52,049 nucleotides of DNA from an uncultured Planctomycetaceae bacterium (lineage in GTDB: Bacteria; Planctomycetota; Planctomycetia; Pirellulales; Thermoguttaceae): the NCBI GenBank assembly GCA_946408825.1, contig CAMJTU010000028.1:1-52049 (forward strand), given 5' to 3'. The translations under genes were made by a program, and so were the position numbers. Under the pieces are notes generated by a model. The model saw only the letters and a program-made list of their open reading frames with translations. It did no database searches and was not told the DNA's origin. This document shows positions 36,074-44,849 of the stretch, in pieces (position 1 is the stretch's first letter; each line of letters opens with the position of its first letter).

Positions 36074-38188
36074 TCACTTTTCCGGCATGAGTTGCGCGGC
36101 GTCGACGACGACGTGACCGTTCGTACCTTTCGCAAAGATTTCAACAGACGCTTTTTTATCGTCGCCGACTCGGATTTTTCCGACGGAGACGAAGAGTCCG
36201 TCGATCGTGGGCTTCTCCTTTTCGTTGATTGTCGCTTCGATTCGCATGAGCGAGGTCTTCACGAGAACGGGAACGTTCGTCGCGCGGTTGGGGTTCGCCG
36301 TGTATGAAACGCGACAATCGTAGACGCCCGGTTCGACGTCGGAGAACTCGAAGAGAACGGATTTTCCTCTTTTGTTCGCGTTGTCGTCATGAATGTAATC
36401 GACGTCGACAAAGTTAGGGACGGAGACGGAACCGAGCCATTCTCCCTTGATCGTCGCGTCGCGGTTGTCAACGACGATTCCTCCGAGTTTTGACGCGGGA
36501 ACGCGACTCTTCACCGCGTCGGGATATTCGAGAACTTGACCGTCCTTGAGAAGTCGATCGCGAAGGAGCGCGTAATCGAGGTCTTGGGGAACGACGTTGG
36601 CGTCGATCGCGAGGCACGCGGCTGTCGCTGCGCTTTGTCCGAGAATCATGAAGACGGGTTCCATGCGGATTGAACCGAAGGCGATGTGGGTGCAACTCAC
36701 ACAGACGGGGACAAGCAGATTCTCACACTCGTCTTTCGGGGGGATAATCGCGCCGTAATCGATCGGATAGGGCGCCCCGGGGTTGACTTGGACGTCGCCT
36801 TCGTTACGAACAGTCGCGCGTCCTTGGTCGTCGCGTCCGACGTAACGCTGGATGTTGTGCGAATCCATGTTGTAGGATCCCATTCCTATCGGCCGCGGCG
36901 TGTCTTCAAGATAACGAAGATGGCGTTCGGAAACGACGAAATCGCTTCGCATACGTCGCGCTTCGCGAATATACATTTGTTTGGGCCAGTTGCCATTGTC
37001 GACGAATTCGTCCTTGGCAAGTCCCCACTTAAGGTATTCGTTACGGACGCTTTCCGGGACGCGCTCATTATGTTGCAACGTCCAGAGCAGTCCCTGTTGC
37101 CAGTTACGGTGCGCTTCGTAAATTATCTCACGCTCTTCGTAGCTTGCGTTCGGATAGGCGTAATTGGCGCCAATATAATCCGTAGAGACCGCCTTGTTGT
37201 TGTTCGAGTCGGTCTTGTAGTTCGGCATTGGCGAGAAAGTCATAAAGATATTTTGCCCGGCCTCGATCGAACGGAGAAGGAGTTCGTAGTCGAGTTCATT
37301 ATAATTTTCGGGCTTCTCGATTTTTGTCATATTGCGCTCGTCGTTCGTGAGACACATGCGGAGACAATACGCTTGAATGAGGTCGTCCGCTTCGCCGTCG
37401 GGGGCGCTGATTTTTTCACGGACGAAGGGAAGAAGTCCGCTTTCAGGTTTGCCGCGCTCGACGTACGGATCGACAAAACCTTCAAACTGATGATAAATCG
37501 CGTTTCTAACTTGAACGCCGTCTAGCGTCTCGCCAAATTCAGCGTTCGATTCGCGTCCCGTAACGAAGGAGACGTCCGCCGCCGCCATGAGGTCGCCCTC
37601 GTAAGTCGCGTCAATAAAGGTCTTTCCTTGGAACGTTTTACCGGAAAGCGTCGTAATAGAGCGAATCGTCGCGCCGTCCTTTTCGACGCCCTTTTCACGG
37701 TCGAGAAGTTCGGACTTATAAACGGGAATTTTGTATTCGGAGACGAACCCTTCGAAAACCTTTTCAGCGACGCTCGGTTCGAAAACCCACATCGTCTGGG
37801 AGTCGTTGTCGATTCCGCGCCCACCCTGACCGGGGATGCCGTTTTCCTTCGGTTGAGGTTGGAACGTCCACGCGGATTCGTCTTGATAGTAGAGCCACAA
37901 TCGGTGATAAAACTCGCGCGAAAGCCCGCCGACGACGGTTCGATTGCCCGAATCGGTCGCGCCGAGTCCGCCGCTTGAGAGTCCCCCTAAATGTTTATCG
38001 GGCGAAACGACAACGACGCTTTTACCCATTCTTGCGACTTGAACCGCCGAGGTGATCGCGGAACTGGTTCCTCCGTAAACGACGACGTCATAAGAACCAA
38101 CTATTTCCGCAGACGCGGAACTAACGGTAAAGATTATAAGACATATTGCGGCAAACGTTTGCCACGTAATCCCAAATGTTTTCATCAT
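36074..38188 (-). CDS. Secreted FAD-dependent oxidoreductase with golvesin-like C-terminal domain
   Basis: The protein has 704 residues. A signal peptide precedes the FAD-binding motif YDVVVYGGTSSAITSAVQVA at about residues 33-52, typical of the FAD_oxidored (PF12831-like) family in planctomycetes and Bacteroidota. The region to about residue 590 carries further flavin-fold phrases such as TFIDATYEGDLMAAADV and GQSAATAACLAID. The last 100 residues (VVDNRDATIKGEW through VSYTAN) match a golvesin-type carbohydrate-binding-like domain. Substrates for this family are poorly known; some act on sugars or glycan-linked compounds. ATG 38188 has AGGAGA seven bases upstream. A terminator-like hairpin lies upstream between it and the next gene, so it probably starts its own transcript. 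Confidence 0.85.
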   Translation of the reverse strand: MMKTFGITWQTFAAICLIIFTVSSASAEIVGSYDVVVYGGTSSAITSAVQVARMGKSVVVVSPDKHLGGLSSGGLGATDSGNRTVVGGLSREFYHRLWLYYQDESAWTFQPQPKENGIPGQGGRGIDNDSQTMWVFEPSVAEKVFEGFVSEYKIPVYKSELLDREKGVEKDGATIRSITTLSGKTFQGKTFIDATYEGDLMAAADVSFVTGRESNAEFGETLDGVQVRNAIYHQFEGFVDPYVERGKPESGLLPFVREKISAPDGEADDLIQAYCLRMCLTNDERNMTKIEKPENYNELDYELLLRSIEAGQNIFMTFSPMPNYKTDSNNNKAVSTDYIGANYAYPNASYEEREIIYEAHRNWQQGLLWTLQHNERVPESVRNEYLKWGLAKDEFVDNGNWPKQMYIREARRMRSDFVVSERHLRYLEDTPRPIGMGSYNMDSHNIQRYVGRDDQGRATVRNEGDVQVNPGAPYPIDYGAIIPPKDECENLLVPVCVSCTHIAFGSIRMEPVFMILGQSAATAACLAIDANVVPQDLDYALLRDRLLKDGQVLEYPDAVKSRVPASKLGGIVVDNRDATIKGEWLGSVSVPNFVDVDYIHDDNANKRGKSVLFEFSDVEPGVYDCRVSYTANPNRATNVPVLVKTSLMRIEATINEKEKPTIDGLFVSVGKIRVGDDKKASVEIFAKGTNGHVVVDAAQLMPEK

Positions 38189-38331
38189 GGAACTGTCTCC
38201 TAAAACGAAGGTCGATTGACTTGATTTCTATTCATCATACTAGACACGAGGCGTTCGTTCAATCTTTTCTGTAAAGGAGATAACGGAGAAAAGTATACGG
38301 ACGACCTCAAAGTGATTTTCTTGTAGAGAAA

Positions 38332-38364
38332 GGCGCTGTCTGCACATCCTATGCAGACGGCGCC
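38332..38364 (-). terminator. Minus-strand terminator after the 38395-39921 gene
   Basis: A 13-base stem (38332-38344 with 38352-38364, one G-U pair) with a seven-base loop, followed on the minus strand by a T-rich tract (TTTCTCT). It separates the unknown exported protein from the FAD oxidoreductase. Confidence 0.8.
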
Positions 38365-38394
38365 AAGACGCGAAGGTCAAAACCTAAAAGACGG

Positions 38395-39921
38395 CTATTG
38401 CGCGCTTTTTGAAAACTTAAGGCTCTTAAGATTGACTTTGCCTTCGCTTGGTGGAAAAGCGATTTGAATCCGACGCATAGCGCCTTCGTACTCTTTGACT
38501 TTTGTTAGATCGACCGTAACCGTCCATCCTTTGCCGCCGACCGCTCGTTTAAGAGGCGCTTCTACCGTGAATTCAGGTAATCGCGGATGCGTCGCTTCTT
38601 TTTCGGCGCGGTCTTTGGCGGAATCTTTGTCGCCTTCAGACCATTGTAAGTACCAGCAGGCGTCGGCGGGGGAAACGGGGGTAAAAATCAACGTAAGTTT
38701 TTCAACGGGATTGGCGTCGGAACCAGCAAAGTCGCCTGTAATCTCGAGTTTGTCAGCGTCCTTTGTTTGCCAGAACGTATCGGGAGAATTTGCGATTGCA
38801 GATTCGTTAGGGAGAAGGCTGAAGGTTAGGCCTTTCCCTTGAAGGTTCCATCCTTCGTCCGTCGTATTAGCATAAGTCCAATTCTGACGGTCATTTTTGA
38901 ATTCCCATGCTGGAGTCTTCTTAACTTCCTTTTGGGCGAGCGAGTAAACCGTCTGACGAATCTCGTCCAACGAGCCGACGATGAAAGTCGTTCGATACGT
39001 ATACTTAATGTTCCAGTCAAGGATTATTGATTCGTGTGGAGCGATATAGCCTGTCGGGCTGTCTTTCTCGCCAAGCGCTTGACCTTTGTTGCCGTCGCCG
39101 CCGGCGAAGCCTGCGGCAGCCCTAACGGAATTCGGCTGAAAAACGCCGACGCCATAATTATCTGCGTTAAGAAGCGCGCTCCAACGTTCCGGAGAGTAAT
39201 AGTTGAGCCACGGCCAACCGTTTCCATCGCGCAAATCGACGAGCGTGGACGTTGGTTCGTTCTCGTAAGGCTTGTCGCCTAGGTACGTAACGAGTTTATA
39301 CCACGGAGCGTTTGTATAGAGCGCCGGCGTTTCCTGACCATGGGCTGAATAGCGCGTTTTGTCGGATCGGTTGTTAACAATTGTCGCTTCGAGTTCAAAC
39401 CCGTTGTCAATAAGTCGGTAACGACATTCGAAGACGCATTCTGCGAGAAGCCCAATGTTAGGCCAAAGCATCGGACGGGCTTTGACGAACGCTTGATCGT
39501 CGCCAATGATTTTGAACTCCAGAACGCGCGATCCGTATCCGCCGCAGTCGCCTGCTTGAATAGGATTCCAACCGAGTCCCGCCCAACTGTCGGAAGGCTT
39601 TTCTCCGTTGGGACCGATGAAGGGATGCGGTCCGGAATAGTACGAGAGTTGAATCTGACGTCCCCAATCGTAACTGTTAATCATGTTGCCGGAGTTATTT
39701 TTCTTATCCTCCAAATAGACGACGGCGCCTCCGATCGCGAGGTTGAAACCGACTTTAACCCGGTCGTTTTCAATATATCGAATCGGTTCGTCTCCAAAAT
39801 CGAAGTATTCTTCTCCAGGCTTCGACACATACATAGGGGCGCCCGTCTGCGCCCATAGGGGCGACGCGAGGAGTGAAAGAAAAGCGACTGCGAAAAGCGA
39901 GACAAGCGCGTGTTTATTCAT
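38395..39921 (-). CDS. Exported protein of unknown function
   Basis: The 508-residue protein has a signal peptide (MNKHALVSLFAVAFLSLLASPLWAQ). The N-terminal two-thirds contains the phrases VVYLEDKKNNSGNMINSYDWGR, IQLSYYSGPHPF and GFELEATIVNN; the beta-rich layout suggests a galactose-mutarotase-like sandwich, which is only a guess. The C-terminal 130 residues (about 340-500) look like a second beta-sandwich, possibly carbohydrate-binding (FKNDRQNWTYANTTDEGWN, LTLIFTPVSPADACWYLQW). ATG 39921 has AGGAGAG five bases upstream. It is flanked by secreted hydrolases and the terminator at 38332, so it may be transcribed alone. I do not recognise the family. Confidence 0.8.
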   Translation of the reverse strand: MNKHALVSLFAVAFLSLLASPLWAQTGAPMYVSKPGEEYFDFGDEPIRYIENDRVKVGFNLAIGGAVVYLEDKKNNSGNMINSYDWGRQIQLSYYSGPHPFIGPNGEKPSDSWAGLGWNPIQAGDCGGYGSRVLEFKIIGDDQAFVKARPMLWPNIGLLAECVFECRYRLIDNGFELEATIVNNRSDKTRYSAHGQETPALYTNAPWYKLVTYLGDKPYENEPTSTLVDLRDGNGWPWLNYYSPERWSALLNADNYGVGVFQPNSVRAAAGFAGGDGNKGQALGEKDSPTGYIAPHESIILDWNIKYTYRTTFIVGSLDEIRQTVYSLAQKEVKKTPAWEFKNDRQNWTYANTTDEGWNLQGKGLTFSLLPNESAIANSPDTFWQTKDADKLEITGDFAGSDANPVEKLTLIFTPVSPADACWYLQWSEGDKDSAKDRAEKEATHPRLPEFTVEAPLKRAVGGKGWTVTVDLTKVKEYEGAMRRIQIAFPPSEGKVNLKSLKFSKSAQ

Positions 39922-40011
39922 GAATCTCTCCTATGTAGAGTTTGAGCGACGATCGTCGCGTTTAAATCAAGTAATCGGTCGGTTTTGTGAAGAGGACGAG
40001 ACGGCGGACGT

Positions 40012-42924
40012 CTATCCTTTCTTAGGAGTCGAGCAACGATCCACGAGGTAGACGATCGATTTATACGATATCCCACTGTTGTTCGTCAGCCCGACCTCAC
40101 AGGTTCGACTCGTGGAATATCCTTCGACGACTCCGTTTGATTGAATTTGATTCGACAGCGATCGAAGCGCGTAGGCGTTCATCTCGGGCTGAAGGAATCC
40201 TTTGTCGCCGGCGAACCCGCAACAGCCGATTTCTTCGGGGACGATTACGTTTGTCGAACAACGTTTCGCAAGGTTAAGAAGTAGGGCCGTCAGTTTGAGT
40301 TTTCGCGTTGAACAGGTCGCGTGGACGGCAATCGGTTCGTCGATCGGGTGAAAATCAAGCTTGTCAACAAGATACTTTTCGATGAATTCGACCGGTTCGT
40401 AGAGTTTCATCTTCGATATCTTTTCGCGCATTCGGTATAGGCAAGGCGACTGATCGCAGAGAATCGGGTATTCGCCGCCGTTGGAGGCTATCCAGAGCGC
40501 GTCCTCAAGTTCTTTTGTCTTGCGGTCGGCGACGTCTGGCATGCCTTTGCTCTCCCAAATCGTACCGCAACAGAGATTTTCATAATTGGGCGGGAAGACG
40601 ACTGCATATCCCGCTTTTTCGATAAGACGAACCGTCGTTTCGACGAGTGGTTTTTCCGTTCCGGAGGCGCCCATCGTTTGGTTGATGCAACTCGGAAAAT
40701 AGACGATTCGTTTGACGTCCTGGACGTTGTCGCCGGGCTGCGTATCGTTCGTCTCGTCCGACGTTTTTAGGGACTTGGACTGGAGAAGGGCGGAGAGAGG
40801 AACGAACTCGGCGCTTGCAAATTCTTTGCGGTTGATTTTGTAAGGTTTAGGAAGCGCAGGCGTCCAGAGGGGCAGACCAAACTTATGGAAGATTTTGCCC
40901 GCAAGCGTCGTTCCCTTAACGCCGAGAATAACGCGGCCCGCACGGGCGAGTCCGAGTATTGATCGGAGCACGGATTTCACGTTCTTAAGATTCTTGGCGC
41001 AGAAGTCGCCGACTTTCCAAGTAAAACCGCCGATTGGCGCGTTCTCTTCGCGCAACGCGTGGGTTAGGTCGCCGACATTAATCCCCATCGGACAAGACGT
41101 CGAGCACAATCCGTCGCCCGCGCACATGACGTTTCCGGGTTTTTGATAAGCTGCTAAGAGCGTTTTGAGACGTTTTGGATCCGAACCGTCTTGCCTAAGT
41201 CGCGAGATTTCACGACGAACGACGACTCGCTGACGAGAAGAAAGCGAAAATCCGCAAGCGAGACAGTTTGGCTCGCAGAAGCCGCATTCAATACATCTGT
41301 CTATACTGGGATGCGTTTTCGGAAGCGGTTTGAAATCTTTGACGAAACATTCGGGATCCGAATTGAAGATAACGCCGGGATTGAGAACGCCGTTGGGATC
41401 GAAAAGATTTTTGACGCTTTTCATGACCTCAAAGGCTTTGGAGCCCCACTCGCGCTCAACAAAGGGCGCCATGTTGCGTCCCGTGCCGTGTTCAGCCTTG
41501 AGCGAACCGTGATATTTATCGACGACGAGGGACACGACGTCGCACATGAGATTCTTATATCGACGAACCTCTTCGTCAGAATCAAATCGTTGATTCAAGA
41601 CAAAGTGAAAGTTTCCTTCAAGCGCGTGCCCGTAAATAACCCCGTCTTTATATCCGTATTTGCTGATGATTTTTTGAAGTTCGACGGTCGCTTCCGGAAG
41701 GACTTCCAGCGGGAAGGCGACGTCCTCGATAAGGCATGTCGTTCCAACCTCGCGCTGTCCGCCGACCTTGGGAAAAACGCCGGAACGCATCGCCCACCAT
41801 GCGCCGTAAACTTTGGGGTCTTCCGTGAATTCAAGGGGATAAAGGAGAGGGAAATCCCCAAGCGCGTTTTGAATCTGGTTGATACTGTCTCGAAGTTCCT
41901 CCTCCGTTTCACCCGTTGTTTCCAACAAAACGGAAGACGCGTCAGGACCAAGATCGCGGACAAAGGAGGGGACTCCCTCGTCGTTTTGCACGGAGGTTAA
42001 AGCGAGTCGATCTAGAATTTCCGCGCTGACAACGGGAGTTTTTTTAAGGCGCAGGACGGCGCGACACGCGTCGTACAGCGTTTCCGTATAGATCATGGCG
42101 CTCGCGCGGCGTGCGGGCAGTTTTTCAGTCGTCGTTGTAACTTCGGAAAGGAACGCGAGGGTTCCTTCTGATCCGACGATTAGTCTTGAGATAATCGTAA
42201 ACGGGTCGTCGTAGTAAACTAACGGTCGAATATTGAGTCCCGTGACGTTCTTGATCTCATATTTGCGTTTAATGAGTTCAACGAGTTCAGGATCGGAACG
42301 AACTGCGTCTCGAATTTCAACGAGGCGTTTTATGAAATTGGGCTTCCTTTCGGCAAATTCTTCACACGATTGAGGATTTCCGACGTCGAGAATTGTTCCG
42401 TCGGCGAAAACGACGCGCGCCGACGTCATGACGCGCTCGCTGTTTGCGTGCGTTCCGCAATTCATTCCAGACGCGTTGTTGGAAACGATACCGCCGATGC
42501 GCGCGGCGTTGATTGACGCTGGATCAGGTGGAAATTTGTAACCATATTTGGCAAGAATTTCATTGACACGACCGCCACGAACGCCGGGTTGAAGTTTGAT
42601 TTTCTTACCGTTCTCTAAAACCTCGTAACTATCCCAGTTCAAACTAGCGACTATGAGAACCGAATTAGTCGACGCTTGTCCAGAAAGACTCGTGCCGCTC
42701 GCTCGAAACGTGACAGGAACTTTGAGTTCATCTGCCGTTTTAAGAATGTTCGAGACCTCTTGCTCGTCTAGTGGAAAGACGACGATTTGCGGAATCTGAC
42801 GATAGAAACCTGCGTCTGCGCCCCATGCAAGGGTTCTCAACTCGTCGACGAAAAGCCGATCTGAAGGAATAAAGGAAGAAACCCTTTTGTAGAAGGACTC
42901 TATTTTATCGCTTGAAAACTTCAT
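40012..42924 (-). CDS. FAD/Fe-S D-2-hydroxyacid dehydrogenase (D-lactate dehydrogenase / GlcD-GlcF fusion type)
   Basis: A 970-residue fusion. The N-terminal FAD-linked oxidase domain carries VTFRASGTSLSGQA, PDPASINAARIGGIVSNNASGM and the GHALEGNFHFV motif in the C-terminal FAD-oxidase region. Two 4Fe-4S sites follow: CIECGFCEPNC near residue 545 and CAGDGLCSTSCPMG near 598. Two cysteine-rich CCG domains end the protein, with CCGTIWESKGMPD near 783 and GCCGFAGDKGF near 898. This layout is the GlcD-plus-GlcF or YdiJ-type fusion that oxidises D-2-hydroxyacids (D-lactate, D-2-hydroxyglutarate or glycolate) and passes electrons to the quinone or cytochrome pool. There is no signal peptide, so it is probably membrane-associated on the cytoplasmic side. 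No ribosome-binding site is obvious. Exact substrate is unknown. Confidence 0.9.
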   Translation of the reverse strand: MKFSSDKIESFYKRVSSFIPSDRLFVDELRTLAWGADAGFYRQIPQIVVFPLDEQEVSNILKTADELKVPVTFRASGTSLSGQASTNSVLIVASLNWDSYEVLENGKKIKLQPGVRGGRVNEILAKYGYKFPPDPASINAARIGGIVSNNASGMNCGTHANSERVMTSARVVFADGTILDVGNPQSCEEFAERKPNFIKRLVEIRDAVRSDPELVELIKRKYEIKNVTGLNIRPLVYYDDPFTIISRLIVGSEGTLAFLSEVTTTTEKLPARRASAMIYTETLYDACRAVLRLKKTPVVSAEILDRLALTSVQNDEGVPSFVRDLGPDASSVLLETTGETEEELRDSINQIQNALGDFPLLYPLEFTEDPKVYGAWWAMRSGVFPKVGGQREVGTTCLIEDVAFPLEVLPEATVELQKIISKYGYKDGVIYGHALEGNFHFVLNQRFDSDEEVRRYKNLMCDVVSLVVDKYHGSLKAEHGTGRNMAPFVEREWGSKAFEVMKSVKNLFDPNGVLNPGVIFNSDPECFVKDFKPLPKTHPSIDRCIECGFCEPNCLACGFSLSSRQRVVVRREISRLRQDGSDPKRLKTLLAAYQKPGNVMCAGDGLCSTSCPMGINVGDLTHALREENAPIGGFTWKVGDFCAKNLKNVKSVLRSILGLARAGRVILGVKGTTLAGKIFHKFGLPLWTPALPKPYKINRKEFASAEFVPLSALLQSKSLKTSDETNDTQPGDNVQDVKRIVYFPSCINQTMGASGTEKPLVETTVRLIEKAGYAVVFPPNYENLCCGTIWESKGMPDVADRKTKELEDALWIASNGGEYPILCDQSPCLYRMREKISKMKLYEPVEFIEKYLVDKLDFHPIDEPIAVHATCSTRKLKLTALLLNLAKRCSTNVIVPEEIGCCGFAGDKGFLQPEMNAYALRSLSNQIQSNGVVEGYSTSRTCEVGLTNNSGISYKSIVYLVDRCSTPKKG

Positions 42925-42963
42925 TGTAGCAAGTCGTATATTCCAAGAGGTTTGCGGTATAAA

Positions 42964-42995
42964 AAGAAGGCGTCGACAAAAATATCTGTCGACGC
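42964..42995 (-). terminator. Terminator after the RidA-like gene
   Basis: GCGTCGACA at 42970-42978 pairs with TGTCGACGC at 42987-42995; on the minus strand the stem is followed by CCTTCTTTTTAT. It closes the gene ending at 43026 and separates it from the dehydrogenase gene. Confidence 0.85.
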
Positions 42996-43025
42996 GCGGA
43001 AATATGAAAAGCCAGGAAGGACATG

Positions 43026-44285
43026 TTAACCGACCGGACGGCAGGAAACAACGCCTTCAATCTCTACAAGGAGATCGTCGCGGCAGACGTCGGCGTATGC
43101 GTAGACGACAGGAACGTTTTCAAGTCGTTTTTCACAAATTGAACGAACCGTAGCGTAATCCTCGCGGTTTTTGATATAGACGCGTGCGACGGTCATGTCC
43201 GACAGCGTTGCGTCAAAACCCTGAACTCCATACCGAGAAAGATTGGTCCCGGCAATAAGAGCTTCGATATTCGCGAGCGTTTGATTTGTTTGACCGACAA
43301 CGTCGCCCACGTAGACAGTCTTCTGGTCGACAATACTCGCCGTCCCTGAGACGAAGACAGAAGCGCGGTCGTTAAAACTCAGGACCATGGCGCGCGAGAA
43401 TTTGGGGCTCTTTGGACTATAAAAATCTGAATAGTCAAACGCAGGGGTTTGATTTGGATTCTCGAGAGGAGCAAAAACGACGTCGTTACGTTCGGTTTTA
43501 AGAGCGACGCATGCCATCGCCACGTCGACGTCGTCCGCGCCTATTCCTGTGCTCGCAGGATAAACGGAACCGAATTCGACGCCTTTAGGCAAACGTTCCT
43601 CAAGAAAACGCGTTCCATAGAAGAAATCGGAACGGGCGCGATTGAGTTCTTTGTATCGTTGAGTATCGCCCTCTTCAAGAACGATGTGTCCCTGATATAG
43701 CCACGTCCTGAAAACTTGTGGGAAGAGAAAGCCGTTTCCTTCGACTTCGGCGCGCATCCGCGAAAACGCGTCGAACGAGCGGTCATAGGCGCCGATAGGG
43801 GATTCGCTAGGGGTAAAACCGCCAAAAAAACCAATGGATACACGGTCGTATTCGACGACGGACGCGTGTTCGCCGCATTCATATACGCTGATCGGCAGGG
43901 AATTATCGGACGAGTTAGAAGAATTTACGGCGACGGCAAGGAGTACGACGTCGTAGGAGTCGTCGCAGGGAGTTTGCGCCACGAAAGTCGTCGCTGGAAT
44001 AAATTCCTCGCCCCAAACGCTGTTCATGACGGCTCGCACGAGTTCCTTATCGCCAGTCTCACGGAGAAAAACGTCAAGCTTGACAACGACGTCAAAATCA
44101 AGCTCTTCAAGCGCAGCCCTGAGATTTTCTATGGCAGAAAAAATCTGAACTCGCGCGTTTCCTTTAACCGTCGGAACGGCGACTCCATTGAAGTAATCGA
44201 CTCCGTTTTTGTCAATTAATGAATATGCGCAACCGTTTACGTTCCCGCGCCTCAGCGTTTCGGTTCCCTTACGTGGACTGAGCAT
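43026..44285 (-). CDS. Two-domain RidA/chorismatase-like protein
   Basis: The protein contains two RidA/YjgF-fold halves. The C-terminal half ends with GVQGFDATLSDMTVARVYIKN and a typical RidA-like close; the central segment FFYGTRFLEERLPKGVEFGSVYPASTGIGAD resembles chorismatases such as FkbO and Hyg5, which also contain a tandem RidA-like fold and hydrolyse chorismate to pyruvate plus a benzoate or dihydrobenzoate. Sequence alone cannot tell chorismatase from deaminase-type RidA activity. ATG 44285 with GGAGA about ten bases upstream gives 419 residues; a GTG at 44330 extends the same frame by 15 residues and has no good site. It is the last recognisable chromosomal gene before the mobile element. 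Confidence 0.7.
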   Translation of the reverse strand: MLSPRKGTETLRRGNVNGCAYSLIDKNGVDYFNGVAVPTVKGNARVQIFSAIENLRAALEELDFDVVVKLDVFLRETGDKELVRAVMNSVWGEEFIPATTFVAQTPCDDSYDVVLLAVAVNSSNSSDNSLPISVYECGEHASVVEYDRVSIGFFGGFTPSESPIGAYDRSFDAFSRMRAEVEGNGFLFPQVFRTWLYQGHIVLEEGDTQRYKELNRARSDFFYGTRFLEERLPKGVEFGSVYPASTGIGADDVDVAMACVALKTERNDVVFAPLENPNQTPAFDYSDFYSPKSPKFSRAMVLSFNDRASVFVSGTASIVDQKTVYVGDVVGQTNQTLANIEALIAGTNLSRYGVQGFDATLSDMTVARVYIKNREDYATVRSICEKRLENVPVVYAYADVCRDDLLVEIEGVVSCRPVG

Positions 44286-44508
44286 CGATGAAGAGTCTCC
44301 ATAATCTCGGAATCGGACGAAATGTGCCACGTCCGATGAACGAATCTAACACCCTTTAGATTTTATACGGAATTGTCTCAGATTTCAAATGTTCAGACGG
44401 TGAAGGGACGAAAAAACGCTTTTTTCAAGGAATCAAGCCCCGAGAATTGTTATAAAAGCATTCTGCAACTGTCGTTTGACCTCGTATTTTCCCGCATCTC
44501 AAAAAATT

Positions 44509-44531
44509 GTCATCCGTTTTGTCATCCGTTT
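44509..44531. repeat. Tandem repeat at the putative left element end
   Basis: GTCATCCGTTTT at 44509-44520 is followed directly by GTCATCCGTTT at 44521-44531. A related CGTTTGACC occurs nearby at about 44473 and 44526. It could be recombinase arm sites or part of the attachment core. Confidence 0.5.
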
Positions 44532-44634
44532 GACCCTTTTTCGACCTTCATTTAATGGACGCTCGAAACGCCCAACTTTCACTCTAAAACCCCGCTTCTG
44601 GATAACAAACTTGCCTCAATCGCGATCCAAGATC

Positions 44635-44666
44635 AAAGCCGCAACTAAAGCAAAGCGGCTTTTTTT
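44635..44666 (+). terminator. Intrinsic terminator at the left element boundary
   Basis: AAAGCCGC at 44635-44642 pairs with GCGGCTTT at 44655-44662 and leads into a run of T. It would insulate the element from upstream plus-strand transcription. Confidence 0.85.
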
Positions 44667-44849
44667 ATATTTACGCACTTAATCTCTCTGTATTGCGTCA
44701 GAATCGCTTCTCTCTTTCTGAGCGGTCAATCTTTCGACTACGTTCTAACGTCGCAGAAATCGCTGTATAGAGGCTTCTCTCAACCTTGGCGCCTAGCGGC
44801 TATCGTATATCATATCTAGCGGGGTTATATATTATTGTTGTCTGCTGTA

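Larger units (their letters stand above)
44286..44849. other. Boundary region between chromosome and integrative element
   Basis: No convincing gene lies in this 560-base stretch. It contains the minus-strand promoter side of the RidA-like gene, a 12-base tandem repeat at 44509-44531 and a terminator at 44635-44662. Local AT content rises through it. It is the best place in the window for the left attachment site of the element, but the matching right site would be outside. Short plus-strand frames such as 44373-44555 have no start signal and no family. Confidence 0.5.

Noticed and set aside
44286..44849. tRNA gene as the integration site of the element
   Set aside because: No cloverleaf, CCA end or T-arm-like sequence was found by eye in the junction; an unbiased tRNA scan would settle it.
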